Assembly (NCBI GenBank): GCA_030624785.1
Contig: JAUXJK010000180.1
Location: 1-5,117, forward strand
Reading direction: 5' to 3'
Length of the DNA stretch: 5,117 nt
From: Actinomycetes bacterium
GTDB lineage: Bacteria > Actinomycetota > Thermoleophilia > Gaiellales > Gaiellaceae
Shown: piece by piece, positions 1-5,117 of the stretch
Layout: every line of letters begins with the position of its first letter
How positions within the stretch are numbered: position 1 is the first letter of the stretch
The notes under the pieces: model-generated
What the model was told of the DNA's origin: nothing
What the model saw: only the letters and a program-made list of their open reading frames with translations
Database searches by the model: none
Made by a program: the position numbers and the translations under genes

Positions 1-57
1 CAGCAACGCTTCGGCCGGCTGCGATAGGCTCCCGGCCCAGCATTCGCCTTTTCAACC

Positions 58-64
58 AGAGGAG
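58..64 (+). promoter_or_regulatory. Shine-Dalgarno of the UPF0173 hydrolase
   Basis: AGAGGAG is a strong anti-16S match 9 nt before the ATG at 74. It decides the start, since the reading frame is open further upstream to the window edge. The preceding bases 1-57 show no convincing promoter; a lone TAGGCT at 25-30 fits TANNNT but has no -35 partner. Confidence 0.75.
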
Positions 65-73
65 AGTTCTTCC

Positions 74-769
74 ATGCCCGATGTGGCTGTGACCTGGCTC
101 GGACACGGTTCGTTCCGTTTCGACTCCCCCGAGGGGAAACGCATCTACTTCGACCCTTGGCTCGAAGGCAACCCGTCGTGTCCAGAGAGCGAGTTCACGC
201 CCGAGCGCTGCGACATCATCGTCCTGACCCACGGCCATTTCGACCACATCGACGCCGTTCAGAGTATTGCTGAGCAGTTCCAACCTCCGATCATCGGCTG
301 TTACGAGCTCTGCACGTGGCTCGCCGGCCAGGAGATTCCCCGCGCGGGCGAGAACGGCATGGGCAAGGGCGGCACTCAGATACTTGAAGGCATCTCTTTC
401 ACCGCAACCAACGCGTTCCACTCAAGCTCAGCGCCCGACGGCACCTACACGGGCGAGCCGGCCGGGTTCGTGATCACCTTCGAGAACGGAACTCGCCTAT
501 ACGCGGCGGGCGATACGAGCGTGTTCGGCGACATGGCGCTGATTCAACGGCTCTACGAGCCCGATGTCGCGATCCTGCCGATCGGCGACCTGTACACCAT
601 GGGCGTAAAAGAAGCCGCGCTTGCGCTGGAGTTGCTTGGCGTTTCACGCTGCATTCCCTGCCACTGGGGCACGTTCCCGGCCCTCACCGGCACACCAGAC
701 GCCCTTCGCGAGCTGGTTTCGGATGTCGAGATCGTCGACATCGCTCCAGGCGCCACGATCACAATCTGA
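74..769 (+). CDS. UPF0173-type metal-dependent hydrolase (metallo-beta-lactamase fold)
   Basis: The 231-residue protein is a single metallo-beta-lactamase domain and has the usual length for UPF0173. Seen: an N-terminal TWLGHGSF strand (residues 7-14), the metal motif THGHFDH (52-58, ligands H53, H55, D57, H58), AFHSSS (H116), AGDTSVFGDM (D147), PIGDLYTMG (169-177) and CHWGTFP (H197). Together these supply a complete two-metal site. The order and wording of the blocks (HSSS, GDTxxFGDM, PIGDxxTMG, HxGTFP) are those of UPF0173 rather than of glyoxalase II, RNase Z or a beta-lactamase. There is no signal peptide or membrane segment, so it should be cytoplasmic. The physiological substrate of the family is not settled. 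The ATG is chosen because an AGAGGAG Shine-Dalgarno lies 9 nt upstream and because the family starts right at this strand; the frame itself stays open to the window edge. It converges on the mrp-like gene and has no evident functional link to it. Confidence 0.93.
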   Translation: MPDVAVTWLGHGSFRFDSPEGKRIYFDPWLEGNPSCPESEFTPERCDIIVLTHGHFDHIDAVQSIAEQFQPPIIGCYELCTWLAGQEIPRAGENGMGKGGTQILEGISFTATNAFHSSSAPDGTYTGEPAGFVITFENGTRLYAAGDTSVFGDMALIQRLYEPDVAILPIGDLYTMGVKEAALALELLGVSRCIPCHWGTFPALTGTPDALRELVSDVEIVDIAPGATITI

Positions 770-796
770 CGCAGTCAGCAAGCCGAAATGAGAAAT

Positions 797-822
797 CGCG
801 GTAGTTAGCCGCGGTAGCTAGC
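797..822. repeat. imperfect 13-bp tandem repeat at a convergent gene junction
   Basis: CGCGGTAGTTAGC (797-809) is followed immediately by CGCGGTAGCTAGC (810-822), identical at 12 of 13 positions. The second copy contains the stop codon of the mrp-like gene on the minus strand (818-820). The CGCGG at 797-801 can also pair with CCGCG at 809-813 around a 7-nt loop, so the unit can form a small hairpin between the two convergent genes. There is no T-tract on either strand, so it is not a classical intrinsic terminator. The repeat is seen directly; any role in ending transcription is a guess. Confidence 0.6.
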
Positions 823-1915
823 TCTGCATCAACGGCAGCCGCTTGCGTATCGTTCCCGCGGGCTGCGGCTGCGAGGCTACAAGCTCCTCCGCGATGGCGG
901 TGATGGCTTGAGACACCTCGGTTTCCGGCTCGACGAGGACAATCGGCTGACCTTCATCCGCGAGCTCGCGAAGCCGTGGATCGAGCGGTACGTGACCAAG
1001 CAGTGGGGCGTCGACCTCCGTCGCGAGAGCTTGCCCGCCACCTGACCCGAAGATCGCCTGGCCCGAATCGACGAGGTACGACATGTTCTCGACAACGCCG
1101 GCGACACGCATTCCGATCTTTTGCGCCATGAGTGCGGCTCGCACTGCAACCTGTTGCGCTGCAGGTTGCGGAGTGGTCACGACCACCGCCTCCGCCTGAG
1201 GGAGCAGTTGGCCGAGAGAGATTGCAACGTCGCCTGTGCCAGGAGGCATATCGACGATGAGATCGTCAAGCTCTCCCCAATGAACATCGCGGAGAAACTG
1301 TTCGAGCGCCTTGTGCAGCATTGGCCCACGCCACATGACGGGAGAGTTGTCCTCAAGGAAGAACCCGATTGACATCACCTTCAGACCATGCCGAACTGGC
1401 GGGACTATCAGCTCATCGACCACCGCGGGCCGCTGATCGATGCCCAGCATCAGGGGAATCGAGTGGCCGTAGATATCAGCGTCGATCACGCCTACCCGTC
1501 GCCCCATCTGACTGAGCGACGCCGCAAGATTGACCGTCATTGACGACTTGCCCACACCGCCCTTGCCGCTTGCAACGGCAAGAACTCGAATCGAGGGATC
1601 CAGAACGATGCCGTCATCGGGAACCGAGCCAGGTGGGCGAAGCTTGCTCGCCAGTGCCACCTTTTCTTCGGCGCTCAGAACGTCGAATCCGAGCTCGATA
1701 CTACGGATGCCTTCCAGACTCCCGACGTGTTCATCGATCTGGGAATGGAAACTGTCCTTGAGTGGACAGCCGGACATCGTCAGCGAGATTGTGATGGAAA
1801 CGTTGCCGTCATCCACGGCAACGCTGCGAACCATGCCCAGCTCGACCACGGAGCGCCCCAACTCGGGATCGTCAACGTGCTCGAGTGCCCGCATAACTTC
1901 ATCTCGAGTGACCAC
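818..1915 (-). CDS. mrp: Mrp/ApbC/NBP35-family P-loop ATPase with N-terminal MIP18 (DUF59) domain, lacking the CxxC pair
   Basis: The 365-residue protein belongs to a family that carries or inserts Fe-S clusters into apoproteins in the cytoplasm. Residues 4-75 form the MIP18/DUF59 domain with DPELG (16-20), VELGMV (24-29) and the conserved cysteine in TMSGCPL (C50). From about 108 comes the deviant Walker-A ATPase: SGKGGVGKSS (116-125), VIDADIYGHS (143-152), MWRGPM (194-199), DMPPGTGD (222-229), ENMSY (276-280) and FGSGGG (289-294). Domain order and length are typical. The oddity is that the CxxC normally following ENMSY is absent: the segment reads LVDSGQAIFG, and C50 is the only cysteine in the protein. 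Whether it carries a cluster is therefore doubtful, although the ATPase motifs are intact. The start is a GTG; a GAAGG lies just before it but is too close to be a good ribosome site. ATG at codon 8 is an alternative but would cut the first helix. The gene lies 16 nt downstream of the phosphatase gene on the same strand, suggesting co-transcription. Confidence 0.93.
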   Translation of the reverse strand: MVTRDEVMRALEHVDDPELGRSVVELGMVRSVAVDDGNVSITISLTMSGCPLKDSFHSQIDEHVGSLEGIRSIELGFDVLSAEEKVALASKLRPPGSVPDDGIVLDPSIRVLAVASGKGGVGKSSMTVNLAASLSQMGRRVGVIDADIYGHSIPLMLGIDQRPAVVDELIVPPVRHGLKVMSIGFFLEDNSPVMWRGPMLHKALEQFLRDVHWGELDDLIVDMPPGTGDVAISLGQLLPQAEAVVVTTPQPAAQQVAVRAALMAQKIGMRVAGVVENMSYLVDSGQAIFGSGGGQALATEVDAPLLGHVPLDPRLRELADEGQPIVLVEPETEVSQAITAIAEELVASQPQPAGTIRKRLPLMQS

Positions 1916-1931
1916 GCCTTCAGCGTAGCTG

Positions 1932-2777
1932 TCAAGCGCTGGAACGGCTTGCCGGAGCTATCCGACGAAGAGTTCTCGCGAGATGATCCGACGTGTCAGA
2001 GCGCGCCGCTGCTACAACCCTCGAGCGATGAGCAAGATCGAGCGGCGCGTCCTTCAGCGGTGTTCCGTCCGTCAGCTGAATCGCGAGATCTTGCTCGACG
2101 GCCAGAAGTTGAGCCGCGGCAATGTCAACACAGCGAATAGGACGCAGGGAGCACACGGCATCGACGCGACCGGCCGCGAAATGGCAGAGCGAGAGCGCGC
2201 AGGATCCCATGATCCGAAGCCGATCAGCCACCGAGACGAACGCTGAAGCGTGGTCGGCGACGAGTGAGCTCAATGTCGCTTCCAGCGACAGTATCTCGAT
2301 CTCTTCTTTCGGCCTCTCGTGGAGCGGCTCGCCATTGAGACGCGCGCCATCCCCGCGGACTGCGGTCCATTCCTCACCTGACGAAAAGTCCTTGACGTAC
2401 CCCACTTCAACGTCGCCGAGTGTCGGCCCGGACGCAACGGCAATCGACAGCGAGTAGAACGGTATCGCCCTCTTCGCATTGGCAGAGCCATCAACCGGGT
2501 CGACGACGACGTGGATGTCGCTCTGTCCGAACTTCCTGATCCCGAGCTCCTCCGAAACGAGGGTGAACGAGTGTCCTGCCGTGTGGAGGCGCTCGAGCTC
2601 GGCGACAACTGCGTTCTCGGCGGCTCGATCGACGGCCACGGTCTCATCGCCGCCCTCGCCACGACCGAGCGTCTGCTCGCGGTCGGCCCTCGTCACGAGT
2701 CCGCCCAGCGCGACGCTTGCGGAGTCTGCCGCGACACGACATGCCGTCAACCAGAGCTCTGGATCGACATCCTTCAC
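1932..2777 (-). CDS. inositol-monophosphatase superfamily enzyme resembling archaeal class IV FBPase/IMPase
   Basis: The 281-residue protein is a Mg2+-dependent sugar or inositol phosphate phosphatase. Metal-site motifs are all present: SEELG (75-79, E76/E77), VVDPVDGS (91-98, D93 and D96) and CVDIAAA (D218). The structural motif GSCALSLCHFAAGRVDAV (191-208) is also typical of the superfamily. Several blocks recall the archaeal enzymes of the MJ0109 type, which hydrolyse both fructose-1,6-bisphosphate and inositol-1-phosphate: GGDET then D (42-50), SEELG, DPxDGSxN, GxGAxLNG (142-149) and LRP before VDIA (211-220). This comparison is from memory, so the substrate is an inference; FBP, inositol phosphate, PAP or another phosphoester are possible. 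No signal peptide is seen. The GTG start at 2777 is the first start codon after an in-frame TAG 30 codons upstream, but no Shine-Dalgarno precedes it, so the start is moderately uncertain. The gene is first of a probable two-gene unit with mrp. Confidence 0.9.
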   Translation of the reverse strand: MKDVDPELWLTACRVAADSASVALGGLVTRADREQTLGRGEGGDETVAVDRAAENAVVAELERLHTAGHSFTLVSEELGIRKFGQSDIHVVVDPVDGSANAKRAIPFYSLSIAVASGPTLGDVEVGYVKDFSSGEEWTAVRGDGARLNGEPLHERPKEEIEILSLEATLSSLVADHASAFVSVADRLRIMGSCALSLCHFAAGRVDAVCSLRPIRCVDIAAAQLLAVEQDLAIQLTDGTPLKDAPLDLAHRSRVVAAARSDTSDHLARTLRRIAPASRSSA

Positions 2778-2887
2778 GACGCAACGTCGGTGGTCAAGAA
2801 TGACGCGCGAATCATGCTCGCCGAACGGAAGAGGTATCGAGAATGCGACTGGAGCACGGCGGCGAGCCTAGCATCCGTCATTCGACT

Positions 2888-2893
2888 TAGACT
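2888..2893 (+). promoter_or_regulatory. putative -10 element of a leaderless promoter for the OB-HD gene
   Basis: TAGACT fits the TANNNT consensus of actinobacterial -10 boxes. It ends 6 nt before the ATG at 2900, which would place the transcription start at or beside the A of that ATG. No Shine-Dalgarno is present, and a TGA at 2897-2899 rules out an earlier in-frame start, both of which favour a leaderless transcript. No clear -35 hexamer is seen at 17-18 nt upstream. The 122-nt divergent gap 2778-2899 must also hold the promoter of the opposite phosphatase-mrp unit; the only minus-strand candidate I see is a weak TANNNT box (TAGGCT, 2870-2865). Confidence 0.4.
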
Positions 2894-2899
2894 CGATGA

Positions 2900-3796
2900 A
2901 TGGACGCTGGCGCTGCTATTGCAGACCTTGAGGAAGATCGCCTCGTGGACGGGATATTCGCCGTCGCTCGGAAGGAACGCTCGCGCACGCGCGCGGGCCG
3001 TATATACCTCGTGCTGGAGCTCGTCGATCCAACGGGTCGGATCGATGGGCGAGTCTGGAACGACGTTGAGCTTCTCGCGAATGAATTCGAGCTTGGTGAT
3101 GCCGTGCGCGTCCTTGGCAGGGTCGAGCGCTACAAGACTCGTCTTCAACTCGATATCCGCACGATCGAAAAGGCAAAGGATGTCGATCCGGCGGAGCTAC
3201 TCCCCCGCGCCCGCCGCGAGCTAGGTGAGCTCGACGGCTTCCTCGAGTTCCTGGCCGGCGAGATAAGCCATTCCGGCCTCCATGCGCTTCTTGAGCGATT
3301 CCTGAACGCTGAGCGAATACGGGTCGGCTACCGGGGCCTGCCTGCGGTACCCGCTGGTCATCACGGCTATGCAGGCGGATTGCTTGAGCACACGGTCGCG
3401 GTCGCAACCGTGTGCCGAGACCTTTGTCAGCTCCATCTTCGACTTCGGTCTGACATCCTCGTAGCGTCGGCGCTCCTTCACGACATCGGTCGGACCGTCG
3501 AGCTCGAGCGCGCGCCCGGCTTTCCGCAGACTCGCGAAGGTGAGCTCCTGGGCCACGTACAACTTGGCGTCCGCACCGTCGAAGGACTTGCCGCTGATCT
3601 GCTCGATCCGGCAACCCTGGCAGAGGTCCTGCACCCCATCGCGGCGCACCACGATGTGCGCGCGGCGCGAACCGCCGAGGCCGCGGCGCTCTACCACGCG
3701 AACCAACTCGACGCCGTCGCGGCGACGCTACCCACGGGTCAGGCGCAGTCATCCAGCGAACGGGTCTCCGACCAGCCACCCGTCGGGTTGTCGTAG
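2900..3796 (+). CDS. OB-fold plus HD-domain protein, YhaM/CBF1-like 3'-5' exoribonuclease
   Basis: The 298-residue protein has an N-terminal OB-fold nucleic-acid-binding domain (about 14-92; YLVLELVDPTGRIDGRVWN at 36-54 is the typical strand-loop-strand) and an HD phosphohydrolase domain (about 140-275). Candidate metal ligands in the HD part are H164 in GGLLEHT, H194-D195 in LLHDIGR, H219 in LLGHV, H250/H251 in IAAHHD and D271 in NQLDA. The combination of OB-fold, HHGYxGGLLEHT, LLHDIG, GHxxxG and HH then LDA matches YhaM of Firmicutes, a 3'-5' exoribonuclease of about 310 residues, so RNA or single-stranded DNA trimming in the cytoplasm is the likely role. HDIGR replaces the commoner HDIGK. 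The C-terminal 20 residues are polar and probably disordered. ATG 2900 follows directly after an in-frame TGA, so no earlier start is possible, and there is no Shine-Dalgarno. It diverges from the phosphatase gene; the peptidase gene follows 95 nt downstream. Confidence 0.88.
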   Translation: MDAGAAIADLEEDRLVDGIFAVARKERSRTRAGRIYLVLELVDPTGRIDGRVWNDVELLANEFELGDAVRVLGRVERYKTRLQLDIRTIEKAKDVDPAELLPRARRELGELDGFLEFLAGEISHSGLHALLERFLNAERIRVGYRGLPAVPAGHHGYAGGLLEHTVAVATVCRDLCQLHLRLRSDILVASALLHDIGRTVELERAPGFPQTREGELLGHVQLGVRTVEGLAADLLDPATLAEVLHPIAAHHDVRAARTAEAAALYHANQLDAVAATLPTGQAQSSSERVSDQPPVGLS

Positions 3797-3878
3797 GGCG
3801 CCTGCGTAAATCGGATCCACTTCTGTCGCTAATTCCGGTGCTTCCGGGCTCTCTACTCGACGACTGGTGTGGTTGTCT

Positions 3879-3886
3879 AAGGTGAG
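3879..3886 (+). promoter_or_regulatory. Shine-Dalgarno supporting the GTG start of the M32 peptidase
   Basis: AAGGTGAG lies 5 nt before the GTG at 3892, and an in-frame TGA at 3883-3885 excludes any start upstream of that GTG. The overlapping TAAGGT (3878-3883) also fits a TANNNT -10 box, so a very short leader is a less likely alternative. The rest of the 3797-3878 gap shows only a tiny CCGG/CCGG hairpin (3835-3847) and no convincing terminator. Confidence 0.6.
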
Positions 3887-3891
3887 ACGGC

Positions 3892-5117
3892 GTGCCCAAC
3901 TCCAATCCCGTAGAGCAGCTGAGGGCCATTCTCGGCGAGATCATCGACCTCGAGCGGATAGCCGGCCTGCTGGGCTGGGATCAACAGACGATGATGCCGC
4001 CAGGGGGCGGCGCGAGCAGAGCCAGGCAGCGGGCGACCGTTGCCCTGATCGCGCATGAGCGCTTTGTCGGCAACGACGTTAGAAGGCTGATCGACGAAGC
4101 CGCGGAGGCAACGCAGAACGACGAGTACGCGAGTTTTGAGCGCTCACTCGTTCGGGTCGCGCGTCGCGATCATGAGAAGGAGCGCCGGGTACCGAAGGAG
4201 CTCGCGGCCGAGATGTCGGCGGCCGCATCGAGTGCTCATGAAACGTGGGTGCAGGCGCGGGCGAGCTCTGACTTCGAACTGTTCTTGCCATCGCTGGAGA
4301 ACGGCGTGGAGCTGCGACGGCGCTATATCGATTGCTTCGAAGGCGCAGACCACCCGTACGACTATCTGATCGACGACTACGAACCCGGGATGACGACGGC
4401 GGCGGTTCAGAAGATCTTTGCGGACCTACGTGAAGGACTGGTGCCACTGGTCAGGGCCATTCGCGAAAGTGACACCGCACCAGACGCATCGCTTGTTCAC
4501 GAGAACTACCCAATCGAAGGTCAGGTTGCCTTCGTCGAGCAAGTCCTGAAGTGGCTCGGTTTCGACGAGGACAGTTGGCGCCTCGACACGGTTGTGCATC
4601 CGTTCGCGCTTCGTGTCGGCATGGACGACATACGGATCACAACCCGCTATTCCGACGACTACCTACCCGCGGGAATCTTTGGTGCCATGCATGAGTTCGG
4701 GCATGGCCTGTACGAGGCCGGAGTATCTACTGATCTTGACCGAACGCCGCTCGAGCGATTGAGTTCTCTCGGGCTTCACGAGTCGCAGAGTCGGATGTGG
4801 GAGAACCTGGTCGGACGCAGCCGGGAGTTTTGGCAGTTTGCGGTCCCCACGCTTGAGCAGGCGTTTCCAGAGCAACTCGCGGGCGCGACCGCCGACGACT
4901 TCTATCGCGCGATCAATCGCGTCGATCCCTCGTTGATCCGTGTGGAAGCAGACGAAGTCACCTACAACCTCCACATCATCCTTCGGTTCGAACTCGAACT
5001 AGCGCTCGTCGAGGGCACGCTCGCCACCAGGGATCTGCCTGAAGCCTGGAACGAACGGATGCAGGAGTATCTTGGCATCGACGTTCCCGACGACGCCCAA
5101 GGTGTGCTGCAGGATCC
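3892..5117 (+). CDS. M32-family metallocarboxypeptidase (thermostable carboxypeptidase 1 type), 3' end outside window
   Basis: The frame is open from GTG 3892 to the window end, giving 408 complete codons; M32 enzymes are usually about 490-510 residues, so roughly the last 90 are missing. It releases C-terminal amino acids from peptides using one metal ion, normally in the cytoplasm. Motifs in family order are WDQQTMMP (29-36), HPF (236-238), DIRIT (246-250), the zinc motif HEFGH (267-271), DRTPL (283-287), HESQSR (296-301, E297 the expected third ligand) and IRVEADEVTYNLH (349-361). The fragment ends in GVLQD, which in the family comes just before a conserved HW. All catalytic residues within the present part are intact. 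No signal peptide or membrane segment is visible; the N-terminus is the typical M32 helical lid. It starts 95 nt after the OB-HD gene on the same strand, so co-transcription is possible but not shown. The GTG start is set by an upstream in-frame TGA and a good Shine-Dalgarno. Confidence 0.95.
   Translation, partial: MPNSNPVEQLRAILGEIIDLERIAGLLGWDQQTMMPPGGGASRARQRATVALIAHERFVGNDVRRLIDEAAEATQNDEYASFERSLVRVARRDHEKERRVPKELAAEMSAAASSAHETWVQARASSDFELFLPSLENGVELRRRYIDCFEGADHPYDYLIDDYEPGMTTAAVQKIFADLREGLVPLVRAIRESDTAPDASLVHENYPIEGQVAFVEQVLKWLGFDEDSWRLDTVVHPFALRVGMDDIRITTRYSDDYLPAGIFGAMHEFGHGLYEAGVSTDLDRTPLERLSSLGLHESQSRMWENLVGRSREFWQFAVPTLEQAFPEQLAGATADDFYRAINRVDPSLIRVEADEVTYNLHIILRFELELALVEGTLATRDLPEAWNERMQEYLGIDVPDDAQGVLQD

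Noticed and set aside
1..27. possible C-terminal tail of an upstream plus-strand gene ending in TAG at 25-27
   Set aside because: Only eight codons are visible (QQRFGRLR), too few to tell from chance.
13..37. GGCCGG/CCGGCC inverted repeat as a terminator upstream of the first gene
   Set aside because: Six-bp arms with a 13-nt loop made of common GC-rich words, and no adjoining T-tract; expected by chance.
2511..3224. 237-codon plus-strand open frame spanning the divergent gap
   Set aside because: It overlaps the phosphatase antisense and the OB-HD gene out of frame, has no domain features, and would run through the divergent promoter region.
2916..3944. 342-codon open frame on the minus strand covering the OB-HD gene
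   Set aside because: It is very rich in Arg, Pro, Ser and Gly with no recognisable motif, and it lies antisense to a gene with clear OB and HD motifs. It is a typical shadow frame in high-GC DNA.
4079..4447. minus-strand open frame inside the M32 peptidase gene
   Set aside because: It is low-complexity Arg/Ser/Pro-rich and antisense to a motif-complete peptidase; the same applies to the frame at 4663-4974.
5106..5117. CTGCAGGATCC at the window end resembling a cloning linker
   Set aside because: The bases encode LQD in the frame where M32 enzymes carry a conserved GVLQD, and GGATCC also occurs elsewhere in the window, so this is genuine coding sequence.

Overview
The window looks like ordinary chromosomal DNA from a high-GC bacterium (about 60% G+C by eye). 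Three of five genes start with GTG, and one gene has a TANNNT box six bases before its ATG and no Shine-Dalgarno sequence, the layout of actinobacterial leaderless promoters. Actinomycetota, possibly a deep or uncultured lineage, is my best guess, but no marker gene is present to prove it. I see no mobile element, tRNA, rRNA, CRISPR array or phage gene.

Layout: (1) 74-769 (+) is a UPF0173-type metallo-beta-lactamase-fold hydrolase. (2) 818-1915 (-) is an Mrp/ApbC-type P-loop ATPase with an N-terminal MIP18/DUF59 domain. (3) 1932-2777 (-) is an inositol-monophosphatase-superfamily enzyme resembling archaeal class IV FBPase/IMPase; it lies 16 nt upstream of mrp and probably shares its transcript. 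(4) 2900-3796 (+), divergent from (3), is an OB-fold plus HD-domain protein resembling the YhaM/CBF1 3'-5' exoribonucleases. (5) 3892-5117 (+) is an M32 metallocarboxypeptidase cut off by the window end; about 408 codons are present. Genes (1) and (2) converge across a 48-nt gap holding an imperfect 13-bp tandem repeat that includes the mrp stop codon.

The genes are housekeeping-like: Fe-S cofactor handling, sugar or inositol phosphate hydrolysis, RNA turnover, peptide breakdown and an uncharacterised hydrolase. They do not form an obvious single pathway. The points most worth checking are an Mrp protein without the C-terminal CxxC pair thought to hold its Fe-S cluster, the archaeal-type phosphatase beside it, the YhaM-like nuclease with a likely leaderless promoter, and the tandem repeat at the convergent junction. 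I found no convincing evidence of an entirely new system.
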